Source: Helianthus annuus
Lineage: Eukaryota; Streptophyta; Magnoliopsida; Asterales; Asteraceae
DNA length: 64,000 bases
NCBI RefSeq assembly: GCF_002127325.2
Contig: NC_035441.2
Coordinates: forward strand, 47,310,663 to 47,374,662
Direction: 5' to 3'
A model generated the notes under the pieces. That model was not told where the DNA came from. It saw only the letters and a list, made by a program, of their open reading frames with translations, and did no database searches. Both the position numbers and the translations under genes were made by a program. Positions 40,460 through 50,717 of this stretch are shown here, piece by piece (the first letter of the stretch is position 1; the number at the start of each line of letters is the position of its first letter).

Positions 40460-41159
40460 CTTGATTTACGGTTCTAACCCTTTGATGTACAGCTCAATCC
40501 TCCTATGTGGTGGGCGTGATAAGTTTGGACACATGTTCGCAAGTTCATGAGATCGCCTCGTATAGGCCTCGATCTCGAATCCCACCATTTTCAGATCGTA
40601 ATACTCATTTTCCAGTTTCTACACTTCATCGCGAGGATAGTACTCCTCTCTCATCAGTTCTTTAAAGTCGTCCCAAGTAGTAGCGTTTGCCATCTCAATG
40701 CCCAACATCTAAACTTGGGCATTCCACCAGGTTAAGGCACCGTCCTCCAGAGTGCCCGAAGCATACTTTACCCTATCCCCAGCTGGGCAGTTACACATCG
40801 CAAAGGCTGACTCGGCCTTTTCGAACCAACAGAGTAGTCCCACTGCTTCTTCGGTTCCACTGAATGTCTATGGCTTGCAATCCATGAAGGCCTTGAAAGT
40901 ACAGGCATGCGAATTGTTCTGATTCTAGTTCCTAGGCTGACCTGGAAAGAAAGTACAACGTACGAGTGAGACTCGAGTATACGATCTAAGGAATCAAGAA
41001 TCGTCTAGTAGGTATCGTACCAGCTTGCTGAGCTGCCAAAGCTTCAGCCAAGCGTGTGTTGATTAGGTCTATCAGCTCCGCCTGAGTCATGATGATGTTT
41101 CCCCGTCCACCGCCGCGACCACCACCGTGCCCACCCTTACGCCCACCACGTCCGTTCAT
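40460..41159 (-). pseudogene. gag: Element G gag, N-terminal and capsid part, with intron
   Basis: The likely start is MNGRGGRKGGHGGGRGGGRG at 41159. TQAELIDLINTRLAEALAAQQAG follows and the frame stops 10 codons later. Skipping 40942-41020 as an intron continues it as QPRN and then FKAFMDCKP, GALTWWNAQV, WDDFKELMREEYYPRDEV, LENEYYDLKM, RRSHELANMCPNLSRP, RRIELYIKGLEP: the Retrotrans_gag fold. About five in-frame stops, several of CAG to TAG type, break it. Confidence 0.75.
40942..41020 (-). other. Probable 79-bp intron in element G gag
   Basis: In element sense it starts GTACGATACC and ends TTTCTTTCCAG, a good plant acceptor with a pyrimidine tract. The AAQQA coding before it and the Gag capsid coding after it are in different frames and come into one frame when 79 bp are removed. 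The retained version stops after 10 codons. Confidence 0.6.
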
Positions 41160-41696
41160 GATTCTGCATCCATGAGAAGAGTGGGAATAAGTGAGGATCG
41201 CGACTGAGTAGAAATCAATCATAGCTATGACTTCTATAGATTGTTGAATCCCCAATTATGTCAGAAAATGGGTCAGAACCCCTTTCACACTTGTTAAGCT
41301 CACTGGGACTCACATGCACCCCACATTATTATTACGTGTGCACCCACAATAATAAGGTGATTTGTAGGTTCATCTCAGTGCCTCTCAACTTATGTCCAAA
41401 GGTTCCTCAGATTCGAGTGTCAAAACGAGTGTTGTCAAAATGGTAAAGATCACAGAAGTCTAAAGATCATATCATACTGACGATACATCATAATGCAAAC
41501 AAGTAGTTCATGTAATCATACTGTTGTGTTGTGTATGCAACTATACGTTATTTATAAATGTATGCTAGTTATGTATACAGTAAATAAAGGACTGACCTTG
41601 CAATCTGGAGCTGGGTGTCATGGTCGATTTCAGGACTGTTCGGTTATAGTCTGGTTTTATAAAAACATTTTAATACCTAGTTCACTATAACCAGTG
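41160..41696 (-). other. Element G leader
   Basis: About 540 bp between PBS and gag start, AT-rich, with no motif array and no credible ORF. Confidence 0.6.
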
Positions 41697-41708
41697 GCTC
41701 TGATACCA
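41697..41708 (-). other. Element G primer binding site
   Basis: Reverse complement TGGTATCAGAGC, three bases from the LTR end at 41712. Confidence 0.9.
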
Positions 41709-42487
41709 AACTGTCACACCCCCAAAATACCACATGCGGAAACCCCCATGAGGCATGTGACGTACCAGGATCTAGCCACTAATCACATTGAACTAACAGT
41801 AATATAATAAATAAGAAGTTCCATTCAATGTAAATAGTGTATCTCAAAAAATTCATTTAAAACAAGTTTACGTTCAGCGGAAGCATCAGTTTGTTTAGTC
41901 TAAAGACATGTTGATAATGACTCGATACCGCGGCGACATCGGTTTATTTGCCCTTCCCCAATGCTTATCAACATTGGTCGAGTGGTTAAGGTCATTAGTT
42001 CACGCCTGTCCTCCCTGGTATGGTGTGAGGTTGTCGAGCCTAATAGCGCTATCAACTAATACCCCATTACCTCCCCGACAACTAATTCGGTAGTAAGATG
42101 GGACTTAAGGTGATAGAGTTGAGTGTATTATCCAACATCGAAATTAACCCATTGTAATAAAAGTTTTCCACCCCGGAATATTAGTTTGTTTGTCCTCCCC
42201 GAACGCATGCTTGTAAAAGAGTAGTGAACTCACCTTAGATTTGCTCGGTAAGTTTAGTTACATTGTTTCAAGTTGGTCAACCAAGTCCTAATAGGGTTAC
42301 CAATAACAGTTAGGTTCACGTTACAAAGCAGACCATGTAGTTAATAGGTCTTACGAATCAAAGTCATCATGTATCACATAGTACACATTTAGGCCACATA
42401 CTAACTCATAACACAAGCCTATAACTCATGTAATGACTTAACATTTTGTCTCATTCTTTCATACGAGTGTATGATTCAATAGGGATG

Positions 42488-42605
42488 AGCTCGGTACCGA
42501 CCGGTACCGAACCGGTACCGGAACCGAAAGTACTGGTACCGAAAATCCCCAAAAGTAGGTACCGGTACCGGTACCGAATATACCCGGTACGGTACGGTTC
42601 GGTAC
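42488..42605. repeat. GGTACCG-rich self-complementary cluster
   Basis: Eight or more GGTACC sites, with GGTACCGG and CGGTACCG words in both senses, inside 118 bp, starting right after TAGGGATGAGC. Similar clusters next to a TAGGGATGAGC-like end are, from memory, seen in small hAT-related elements of plants; the matching right end is not visible here. Confidence 0.7.
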
Positions 42606-42639
42606 CAGTCCAGTTTCATGTATAGGGACATATAAGCCC

Positions 42640-42860
42640 ATCGATGCAGTGTGCGGCCCACCTGGAACCGGCCCACACCTGATGTGCAACATTTTTAGAG
42701 TGTGCGACCTGTTTCAATTGTGCAGTTCACTATACTATCCGGCCCAATGTACTGTGCGACACAACTAGAGTGTGCGGCCCAACAACGTTATACGGCCCAA
42801 GATATTGTGTGACCCGTTAAGGGTGTGCGACCATGGTTCAAGTGTGCGACGTGCAGTTCT
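42640..42860. repeat. CG-word array in element G LTR
   Basis: About nine words of the GTGTGCGGCCCA or GTGTGCGACC type over 220 bp, spaced 15-35 bp, with unrelated bases between. Confidence 0.7.
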
Positions 42861-42995
42861 TTAGGCGTACATAGTGCAGTTCAAACGTGTACGTTACAAA
42901 AGTGGGTGGCACATTAGTGTGCAGGTTTCTAGTTATGTGTTTCCTAAATTCCTGATCAATCAGTTACATTCAAAACAACTTTCTATAAAATCAAG

Positions 42996-44369
42996 CGTCG
43001 CAGCCCCCGACCCCTACCCCGGGAGCGGAAGCCGCGAGCCAGTCAAGTGGTATCGGTGTTTATTAATTTGGCAACGGAATTTATACATCAGGATCGTAGT
43101 TAGGAAATATTTTATTAGAGTAAAAACACCATGTTTTTATAATAATAAAAAGGGATTAAACCCAAGCTTCCATTACAATACATTCATAGGGATAAATCCT
43201 AATTATAAAAAAAAAACATAAATCTCCTTTTTATTTAGGTAACTTTTATAGCCACATCTTTAAGCCTTCAATGCTCTCCAGCTGGCTTCTATTAGCTTCA
43301 CATTAAGTTACTTGAAACGCATTTTAAAAAGGTTTTATCAGCAAGAAATACTGGCGAGTGCATCCCCGTTTAATCAAAACAATTTTATAACTTTACAGTA
43401 TTAAGATTTACAATGTTTATATCTATCCAATTATTCAATACAGTAGTGCTACTAGGCAACCTTTGTCCTCCGTGCTTGCGGTCATGCTACTATTCGCAAT
43501 CGCAACGAGTGTCAAGTAATGTATACAAAACCCCACATACTGATGATAATAGTAGAATTACAAAAACTTAATCACTGTAAGTGTCTTTGAGAAACATTTA
43601 GGGTTTTGTAAAATATTTGAAACCATGACTCACAAAAAGGGTTTTCAAAAAGAGAATGCACTCACAAAAAGGTGACAAATAGTAAGATGTACTCACATTG
43701 CTGACTTAGATAATACTATAGCTTCCTGATGGTTCTCCTGGTTAGTATCTATTAAAATTAAACAATGCAAACGTGTTAGTAAGATAACCCAAATCACATT
43801 AGTCATACAACACGAGACAGAACTCCAACGGACTGAGTCAGGCAGAGCCTTGACATGCATTACGGAGCCCTAGATCAATCGGGTAGGGTAACAAATACGT
43901 GATCGGGGTTATAATACTTACAACAAGGCAGAGCTTCGCTTTTTAGGGGGTATTATTCCCGAGTAATAGCACTATAGCTTTTGTGAGAGAAAGAAAATTA
44001 TGAACGAGAATGAATTGAGGCCTGAGGCCCCTTTAATACGCCTGACATAAGGCTGCTCGCACCCCGCGAGGAGTCTGGGGTCGGCCTTCGCAGCCCGCGA
44101 GACCCTAGGCTAGGGCTATAGGCTTCGCGAGTCACCTATCTAGCCTTGACGCGTAATAGGACACGTGGCGGTCTAGGGTTCGGCCTGGTGTCACCTTGTT
44201 GCGCCCCGCGACAGACTTGGCTGATCGGGTCGCGCCCCGCGAGGGCACCATATTTTTGTTTTTATTTGATTTTTATTAATATAAAGGTTTTTAAGGCCCA
44301 TTAACGAGTATTCAGGGTATAATAGGAACGTTTAGGGTTATGTTAAGGGGTTTTAGGAGGGTTGTTATA
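42996..44369 (-). repeat. Element H 3' LTR
   Basis: About 1,374 bp, TATAACAACCC...GGGGGCTGCGACG in element sense. The first bases should be TGTAACA; TA replaces TG, and CG replaces CA at the end, so both termini have decayed by one transition. Near 44050-44255 it holds GC-rich CGCGAG and CCCCGCGA words (about eight). Confidence 0.65.
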
Positions 44370-44382
44370 TCCTTCCCACCTT
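44370..44382 (-). other. Element H polypurine tract
   Basis: CAAGGTGGGAAGG in element sense, between the polyprotein stop and the LTR start. Confidence 0.75.
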
Positions 44383-44407
44383 GATTTAAATCTCATCCTC
44401 GAGAGAT

Positions 44408-45457
44408 TTACTGGAACAAGTGTGGATATTTCCTTTGCATTTCTGATTCGAGCTCCCAGCTGTATTCTGGTCCTTTCTTAGAATCCCATTTCACTTTGAC
44501 CAGAACTAGTCTCTTGTGTTTGAGATTCTTGATCTTTCTGTCTTCAATCTGAATGGGTTTCTCTATAAACTTAAGTTTCTCATTTACCTCTATGTCCCGA
44601 AGAGGTATCACCAAAGATTCATTTGCTAAACACTTTTTGAGATTACATACATGAAATACATCATGTATCCTTGCCATTTCCTCTGGCGGTTGTAGCTGAT
44701 AAGCTACTGGTCCTAATCTTCTAATAATCTCAAAAGGTCCAACATACCTAGAGCTTAGCTTTCCTCTTTTAACGAATCTGACTATTTCTTTCCATGGATA
44801 AACTTTTAACAATACCTTATCTCCAACTTGAAATTCCAAAGGTTTTCGTCGGTTATCTGCATAACTCTTTTGACGATCTCGTGCTGCTTTTAGTCTTTCC
44901 TTGACTTGAATAATCTTGTCTGTTGTTTCTTGTACTATCTCTAGTACAGATAGTTGCTTTTCTCCAATTTCTGCCCAACAGACTGGAGTTCGACACTTTC
45001 GTTCGTAAAGTGCTTCAAATGGTGCAACATTAATGCTGGTATGATAGCTGTTATTGAAGGAAAATTCTATTAATGGTAAATGATCGTCACAATTTCCTCC
45101 AAAATTAATTACACAGGCTCTAAGCATATCTTCCATCGTCTGGATTGTCCTTTCACTCTGTCTATCCGTTTGTGGATGATAAGTTGTGCTTAGATTTAAC
45201 CTGGTTCCCATTGGTTTTTGGAAACTTGTCCAAAAATGAGAAGTACAACAGCTATCTCTATAGGATACAATAGATAAAGGAATTCCATGTAATGAAACCA
45301 TTTCATTTACATATAACTTGGCTAATTGTTCCATACTGAAAGTTTCATTCATTGGTAAGAAATGAGCAGATTTGGTTAATCTGTCAACAATCACCCAGAT
45401 TGTATCATTACCTTTTCGTGTCTTGGGAAATTTAGTAACAAAGTCCATTGTTATCAA
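44408..45457 (-). CDS. pol: Element H integrase core and chromodomain tail
   Basis: 349 residues. DDE core: [20 protein letters not shown] (first Asp), [13 protein letters not shown], where the usual SDRD has Tyr for the second catalytic Asp, and [20 protein letters not shown] with the Glu. Then [47 protein letters not shown] and the CHD-like tail [23 protein letters not shown]. In related elements this tail targets heterochromatin. The change of the second Asp should inactivate it. Confidence 0.9.
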   Translation of the reverse strand: MITMDFVTKFPKTRKGNDTIWVIVDRLTKSAHFLPMNETFSMEQLAKLYVNEMVSLHGIPLSIVSYRDSCCTSHFWTSFQKPMGTRLNLSTTYHPQTDRQSERTIQTMEDMLRACVINFGGNCDDHLPLIEFSFNNSYHTSINVAPFEALYERKCRTPVCWAEIGEKQLSVLEIVQETTDKIIQVKERLKAARDRQKSYADNRRKPLEFQVGDKVLLKVYPWKEIVRFVKRGKLSSRYVGPFEIIRRLGPVAYQLQPPEEMARIHDVFHVCNLKKCLANESLVIPLRDIEVNEKLKFIEKPIQIEDRKIKNLKHKRLVLVKVKWDSKKGPEYSWELESEMQRKYPHLFQ

Positions 45458-45466
45458 TTCCCATTT

Positions 45467-45985
45467 TCATATTGGCATTTCTAATTGCTGCAATAACCCT
45501 GAGGGTTTCTGATGTTCAGCTTTAACCTGTGAACAGGTTAGACATTTAGCAACATAATTTGCTATATCCTTTTTCATTCCTATCCACCATAAGTTTTTTC
45601 TTCGATCTTGATACATCTTATCATTTCTAGGATGTATCGTATATTTAGACTTATGGGCTTCTTCTAAAATTATGTGGCGTAGGTTTCCTTGTTTAGGTAT
45701 CCAGATCCTTTTCTTATGGAATCTCCAAATTCCATCCGATCCTTGTTCTAATTCCTTAATCATTCCTTTTAAACATTCAGCGTCATCCTTGATTGTTGTT
45801 TTATGTACCTCTCTAATTTGTTCATTTAAATATACCTGTAGATTTAATCTAAGAGAGCGTATTCGTTTCGGCTTTTCATGATATTTTCGACTTAAAGCAT
45901 CAGCTACTACATTTGTTTTTCCTGCATGATACTGGATATCACAATCATAATCACTAAGAATTTCCATCCAGCGTCTCTGTCTCAT
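45467..45985 (-). CDS. pol: Element H RNase H end and integrase zinc module
   Basis: 172 residues: [33 protein letters not shown] closes RNase H, cited here as its two ends; [16 protein letters not shown] with [20 protein letters not shown] is the HHCC module of Gypsy integrase with all four ligands. It ends in a TGA where the family has Trp (WKWE), in frame with the core. Confidence 0.88.
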   Translation of the reverse strand: MRQRRWMEILSDYDCDIQYHAGKTNVVADALSRKYHEKPKRIRSLRLNLQVYLNEQIREVHKTTIKDDAECLKGMIKELEQGSDGIWRFHKKRIWIPKQGNLRHIILEEAHKSKYTIHPRNDKMYQDRRKNLWWIGMKKDIANYVAKCLTCSQVKAEHQKPSGLLQQLEMPI

Positions 45986-46327
45986 ATTTAATTCCTTTTG
46001 CCCAAAAATGTACCTTAAACTCTTATGATCTGTGAAGACAACAAACTTATTACCATAAAGATAGTGTCTCCAAATCTTAAGGGCTAAAACTATGGCTCAT
46101 AACTCAACATCATGGGTTGTGTAATTCTCCTCATGTTTCTTAAGTTGTCTAGAGGCATAAGCTATAACCTTTTGACGTTGCATCAACATACATCCATATC
46201 CTAACTTAGACACATCACAATAGACTATAAAGTCTTCAGTTCCTTCTGGTAATGCGAGTATGGGTGCGTTGGTTAACCTTTTGCTTAAGAATCCTAAAGG
46301 CTTCTTCCTGTTTTGGTCCCCATTCAA
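45986..46327 (-). pseudogene. pol: Element H RNase H
   Basis: Open 46327-46097: [41 protein letters not shown], then TGA in place of Gly, then in the same frame [15 protein letters not shown] and [21 protein letters not shown] replaces YCDAS; the catalytic Asp, Glu and second Asp remain. Confidence 0.85.
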
Positions 46328-46754
46328 ACTTAACTGATTTGCAGGTCAGTTTGGTTAATGGAATGGTTATTCTAGAAAAATCTTGGATAAACCGTCTATA
46401 ATATCCTGCCAGTCCAAGAAAACTTCTTACTTCCGTTGGTGATTCAGGGATTTTCCATTTTGTAATTGCCTCGATCTTTGTGGGATCCACATGAATTCCT
46501 TCATGATTAACCAGATGTCCAAGGAATTGTACTTCTTGTAACCCAAATTCGCATTTTGAGAATTTAGCATAAAGCTTCTCTTTTCTCAATAATGTCAGAA
46601 GTGTTTGCAGATGCTCTGCATGATCTTCTTTACTCTTAGAGTAAATTAGAATGTCATCTATAAAGACAATTATGAATTTATCTAGGTATGGCTTACATAT
46701 CCTGTTCATCATGTCCATAAATGCGGTTGGGGCATTGGTTAAACCAAATGGCAT
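46236..46754 (-). CDS. pol: Element H reverse transcriptase, palm to thumb
   Basis: 172 residues from [19 protein letters not shown], with [19 protein letters not shown] (FIDD intact), [41 protein letters not shown]. An indel at about 46300 moves into the RNase H frame. Confidence 0.9.
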   Translation of the reverse strand: MPFGLTNAPTAFMDMMNRICKPYLDKFIIVFIDDILIYSKSKEDHAEHLQTLLTLLRKEKLYAKFSKCEFGLQEVQFLGHLVNHEGIHVDPTKIEAITKWKIPESPTEVRSFLGLAGYYRRFIQDFSRITIPLTKLTCKSVKFEWGPKQEEAFRILKQKVNQRTHTRITRRN

Positions 46755-47392
46755 GACTGTAAATTCATAATGGTCGTACCTTGTTCTGAAAGCAGTTTTA
46801 GGAATGTCCTCTTCTTGTACTTTCAGTTGATGATATCCTGAGCGTAAATCGATCTTAGAAAAGAATCGAGCTCCTTGAAGTTGATTGAACAGATCCTCGA
46901 TTCTCGATAGTGGGTACTAATTTTTAATCATAACTTTTTCAATTCCCTATAGTCAATGCACATATGCATCGATCCGTCCTTCTTGTTGACAAATAACACC
47001 GGTGCTCCCCATGGCGATAAACTAGGTTGTATAAAACCCTTGTCAAGTCGTTCGTCCAATTGTTTCTTCAGTTCATGCATCTCCGTTGGTGCTAATCGAT
47101 AAGGTGCCTTGGCAATCGGTGTCATTCCTAGTATTAGGTAAATCCTAAATTCAACCTCTCCATCTGGCGGTAATCCAGGTAACTCTTCTGGAAAGACATC
47201 TGAGAATTTAGATACTACAGGAATATCCTTTAATTCTTTCCCTTTAGTGTTAATGACGATGGAAATAATATACACTATTCCTCCTTTCCTTGCACAACTT
47301 ACAGTTTTCATTACATAGATGAATTTTGTTGATCTGGTTGGCTTGTCTCCTTTAATTGTGATCTTTTCATGCTTTGGTGTACTTACTTGCAC
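46755..47392 (-). pseudogene. pol: Element H reverse transcriptase, N-terminal part
   Basis: Open 47392-46928: [56 protein letters not shown]. It then frameshifts and continues to 46755 with [24 protein letters not shown] and GYHQLKV-like blocks. IDYREL keeps its Asp. Blocks are cited in part. Confidence 0.82.
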
Positions 47393-47527
47393 TTACTTTT
47401 GATCACATAAAATGTTGCCATGATTGGCTACCAACCAATCCATTCCTAGTACAACATCGAATCCAGCTAGATTCATTGGGTAAAGATTAGCAATAAACTT
47501 ATGGTTTAGAATTTCTATCCTTGCTCT

Positions 47528-48292
47528 CTACAGAATTTCACTTATCTTAATGGAATCTCCATTTGCCGTTTCCACCAGACAATCTTGTCGAAGTTTCGTT
47601 AATGGTTGGTTGAGAAGTTTGTAGAAAGAAGTATTGATAAAACTTTGGTTTGCACCAGAGTCAAATAATACTTTGGCAAATATATCATTAACTAAAAACG
47701 TACCGGCAATCACATCCGGAATCATCATGGCTTCTTCGGCTGTCAGAACGAATGCTCTGGCATTCTTCTTGGGTTCTTCAGTTGTCTTAGCTTTGTTGGT
47801 TGTTGCTAGAGCTAGTTTCGGAAAGTTCGGTTTAATATCACCAAATTCTCCACAATTGAAGCATAGCCTATTGCTAGCTTTCGTTCGACACTCTTCTTCC
47901 TTGTGCCCGGGTTTCTTGTAGAAATTACAATACCTTGCACATTTTCCGTAATGCTTCTTTTTACAAGTTTTGCAGTAAGGTGCAGAAGAAGAACCTGTAT
48001 CTTTCCCTCGGTTGGAATTTCCGTAGCGAAATTCTTGGGTAAGCCTTTGGGCTAGGTTCTTTCTCTGGTATTCCTCTTGTGTACGTACCAATTCATCAGT
48101 CAGGGTGTTGGCTAGTTCTACTGCTTCTTCTATGATTTGCGGCCTAGCTACCTTGACTACATGTCTGATTTCACTAATTAATCCCCAAATGTAACGGGAG
48201 ATTATTACTAGTTCTGGTGAGGCTAAGGTTGGTACTATCCTAGCATATTCAAAGAATATGGTAGTGTAACCCTTGCAGTCTATTCCAGTCAT
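47528..48292 (-). CDS. gag: Element H gag C-terminus and protease
   Basis: 254 residues. Capsid end FFEYARIVPTLASPE, RYIWGLISEIRHVV; knuckles CKTCKKKHYGKCARYC, YCNFYKKPGHKEEEC and C-FN-C-GEFG-D-IKPN-F (His and last Cys changed). The protease site VLFDSGANQSFI is intact. It starts in mid-gag; 47393-47527 continues PR with stops. Confidence 0.88.
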   Translation of the reverse strand: MTGIDCKGYTTIFFEYARIVPTLASPELVIISRYIWGLISEIRHVVKVARPQIIEEAVELANTLTDELVRTQEEYQRKNLAQRLTQEFRYGNSNRGKDTGSSSAPYCKTCKKKHYGKCARYCNFYKKPGHKEEECRTKASNRLCFNCGEFGDIKPNFPKLALATTNKAKTTEEPKKNARAFVLTAEEAMMIPDVIAGTFLVNDIFAKVLFDSGANQSFINTSFYKLLNQPLTKLRQDCLVETANGDSIKISEIL

Positions 48293-48376
48293 TTTATGAT
48301 TTAGGAACTTATTAGCAATCTGTTCCTTTTCATGAGGAGGACATAATTTTCTTTCGACTATCTCCTTAAAGTTAGT

Positions 48377-48589
48377 TCATTCCATATTATAAACTCTGTC
48401 ACTTCCTCTAGACTGGAGAATGGTATTCCACCACTCGAGCGCTGCATTCTTAAAAAGATTAGAAGCTAACATAATCTTATCTTCATGTACACATTTACTT
48501 ATCTTTATGACTACTTCTGTCGTTTCTATCCAACGTGAGGCTGCAATGGCTCCTTCATTGCCTGAGAATTCTATTGGTTTGCAGGCCAA
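48377..48589 (-). CDS. gag: Element H gag, capsid fragment
   Basis: 70 residues: ACKPIEFSGNEGAIAASRWIE, LASNLFKNAALEWWNTILQS, the first half of the Retrotrans_gag fold. It stops at about 48377; downstream frames contain further capsid sequence with stops to 48293. Confidence 0.8.
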   Translation of the reverse strand: MACKPIEFSGNEGAIAASRWIETTEVVIKISKCVHEDKIMLASNLFKNAALEWWNTILQSRGSDRVYNME

Positions 48590-48596
48590 GAATTCC

Positions 48597-48863
48597 TTAT
48601 AAGAACAACCATGGAATTGGAGCTTGGATCAGTGGTCTGTGATTTTCGTTCACACTGTGACTTGGTTCAGTGGGTTGACGTTTACTTCCAGTCACAGATT
48701 TATTATTTTCTGCTTCTTTAACAGTCTTGATAATATATGGCATAGCATCTGTAATTCCTTGTGCGACTATATGTTCGATGGTACTATTATTCACTTGGTT
48801 CCCGTTATTATCATTATTCTTGTTTTCCTGATTTACTTCGTTCGACAGCTGAATTATAAACAT
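48597..48863 (-). CDS. gag: Element H gag, N-terminal fragment
   Basis: 88 residues, Asn/Glu-rich, with IVAQGITDAMPYIIKTVKEAE and SHSVNENHRPLIQAPIP, the usual linker before the GCSYKEFLACKP block. That block is present in the next frame at about 48600, so a 1-bp loss separates the two. Confidence 0.7.
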   Translation of the reverse strand: MFIIQLSNEVNQENKNNDNNGNQVNNSTIEHIVAQGITDAMPYIIKTVKEAENNKSVTGSKRQPTEPSHSVNENHRPLIQAPIPWLFL

Positions 48864-49220
48864 TTATCAGGTATTAATATCACAGACTAAGATTTATACA
48901 AACAATCACAGAAGAGGATTGATCAAAAACGTCGAACATTGCGACTTTACTCTTTTTTGTATATATCTATATATATATGCATCGATTACATATTACAACT
49001 GAAAATTAAACACACTAGTAATTATGCATCGATATCTATTTTAGTCTATCTATTTTAGTTGGTTATATATATATATATATATATACATGTATTATAAAAA
49101 TACAAAATTACACACATATCTATATACTATTCTAGGTGTCGTTCATCAAATACTGCACACGCTCATCATATTTCCAAACTAACTTCTCTCTTATCTGACG
49201 GATTCTATTTCCTTCATCCA
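48864..49220 (-). other. Element H leader, gag-proximal part
   Basis: AT-rich noncoding stretch with TATATA runs at about 48961-48980 and 49064-49084. No motif array. Confidence 0.6.
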
Positions 49221-49649
49221 CTAAATTTTGCCATACTGACGGAGTTCCTGCACATATTCTCGGCTCATTGGTGGGTTTACTGGTGGAGCTGGCACTGGTT
49301 CTTTGGGAGTATATAATGCCGAATATGACCTATTGTCATCTAACCATGGATTGTATTCTAAAGGGATTGGGGTTGGGATTCTAGGTAACTCATTGGGGTC
49401 GAATGCAAGTATCGGGAATTGGTTTTCCTGGTCGGGTTCTATCATTTGTTGGTCTGGAAATAAGGGTAACAGTGGTGGTTCAACTATTTGGTTCAGATTA
49501 GGGTCTGCTGCTGTGGTGGCTAACATATGGAAATCTGCTAACTCCCTATCAAGCTCCTCTTCCCACAATGGTCTACTAACTGTTTCCTGAGTTTGTGTAT
49601 TCACTTCCCTATTCTCTCTTGCTAACTCTCTCTGTGTGACAACCCTCAT
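49221..49649 (-). CDS. Proline-rich acidic ORF in element H leader
   Basis: 142 residues starting MRVVTQRELARENREVNTQ. It contains ELDRELADFHMLATTAA and a Pro-rich second half (LPRIPTPIPLEYNPWLDD, PVPAPPVNPPMSREYV). It lies upstream of gag in a different reading frame, with 357 bp of AT-rich noncoding DNA between. I know no domain for it; it could be an exon joined to gag by splicing, since the gap has no open frame, or an independent upstream protein. Confidence 0.55.
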   Translation of the reverse strand: MRVVTQRELARENREVNTQTQETVSRPLWEEELDRELADFHMLATTAADPNLNQIVEPPLLPLFPDQQMIEPDQENQFPILAFDPNELPRIPTPIPLEYNPWLDDNRSYSALYTPKEPVPAPPVNPPMSREYVQELRQYGKI

Positions 49650-49877
49650 AATTACAGCTATCCGTACAATTAATTAATATTAAATTTGTGCTTAATGACT
49701 GTGCTTGACTTCAACTGATGATTAAACTGCTTTCTGATTTCTGTTACATACATACATATGCATCACATTTCATACTGTCACTCCATTTATTACACACAAA
49801 CTTCAGTGACAAACTTGATGCACAAAGCACAGTTAGTACAGTGAGCGGATAACTCAGAAACATGCTGACAATGCAAG
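49650..49877 (-). other. Element H leader, distal part
   Basis: Noncoding; ends at the insertion of Copia I with GCAAG (49873-49877) as the expected target duplication. No PBS is seen, so the true 5' end of H lies further out. Confidence 0.55.
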
Positions 49878-50704
49878 TGTTGGGATTCAGTTGTGTCAAT
49901 TTTACTTTTTATCAAAACGTGGTTGACATATGTTATTAATTAAATATATAATTAATAATATTAACGCAGCGGAATAAATATAAATAATCAACACCAAAAG
50001 TGAACCGAACATGATCATGGTTACAAACATGCAAATACGGTTAGCAATATTATTAATCTACCGATGAGAAAAATTATACCTTAATGGTTAAAGATTAACC
50101 GTGTGAGACACCGAGGTACAACGAACAGATGCTAGAACACGAACACGGTAATCGAGTGTGCCTCGCGGAACAAGAATCACAAAAAAGAAAGGAGGCAGCA
50201 CACTTTTTGTTGAAGTGGCGGCTGCTCCCCTTTTGGTTTTTCTAATCGTATCACACCAAAAAGCAAAAGGAATTAGTTTTTCCTTTTGACGGCAACTTGC
50301 TGTCTTCACTTTCAAAGATAATGAGTTTATTATATATAAAATAATAAATAGGTAATTAGGCCTTATCTCATAAACCCTAATAACCATCACTAATTATCTT
50401 TCGGCTCTACAAAGCCCAATATGACTAGTATAAGCCCAAACACGGTACGAAGCCCGAAAACCAAAGTTTAATTAAATAAGTAATTAAACGTTATATTATT
50501 TATAACACGTATAAATAATAAATTCCGTTTCTCGTGGATATATAATTATTCTAGATAATTATATATTTCCTTCCGTTAATTGTTCGTGATCACCAGTTAA
50601 CCAAGTTAAGTGGGTTTAATGTTCGTTGGCCAAGGTGTAACTCTTACGGGTCATAGCTCGGTTAGCAGCGTTGACTTATCGAACCCGTACATATAAATCC
50701 AACA
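49878..50704 (-). repeat. Element I 3' LTR
   Basis: 827 bp, TGTTGGATTTATATG...TGAATCCCAACA in element sense. A TTTATATATAATAAAC TATA region lies at about 50327-50342. Very AT-rich around 50460-50580. Confidence 0.8.
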
Positions 50705-50717
50705 ATCTCCCACTTGG
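50705..50717 (-). other. Element I polypurine tract
   Basis: CCAAGTGGGAGAT in element sense, directly before TGTTGG. Confidence 0.85.

Larger units (their letters stand above)
37946..42995 (-). mobile_element. Element G: Ty3/Gypsy retrotransposon, oldest host of the stack
   Basis: Minus strand: partial 5' LTR 41712-42995 (cut by H), PBS 41697-41708, gag with a likely 79-bp intron, PR, RT and RH, then interrupted by F at 37945. IN and the 3' LTR lie outside the window. PBS spacing, LTR end TGTGACA and RT wording place it with Tekay/Del-type chromoviruses (inference). Confidence 0.85.
41712..42995 (-). repeat. Element G 5' LTR, 3' portion
   Basis: Ends GGGGGTGTGACA in element sense, resembling the LTR end of K over about 80 bp (CACACGCGG/CCACATGCGG and ACCAGGATC words). 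It contains a GGTACC cluster (42488-42605) and a CG-word array (42640-42860). It is cut by H's LTR at about 42995, so its U3 is not visible here. Confidence 0.75.
42996..49877 (-). mobile_element. Element H: Ty3/Gypsy chromovirus-type retrotransposon, nested in G
   Basis: 3' LTR about 42996-44369, PPT 44370-44382, IN, RH, RT, PR and gag in minus order up to 48863, and a leader with an extra ORF (49221-49649) until Copia I interrupts at 49877. The 5' LTR is beyond J, outside the window. The left border is judged from the CGTCGCAG end and is accurate to about 10 bp; the expected target duplication is TCAAG. Confidence 0.8.

Noticed and set aside
42459..42692. Open frames rich in Tyr/Arg/Val/Pro in the GGTACC region
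   Set aside because: Produced by the repeated GGTACCG words in all frames; low complexity, no start context.
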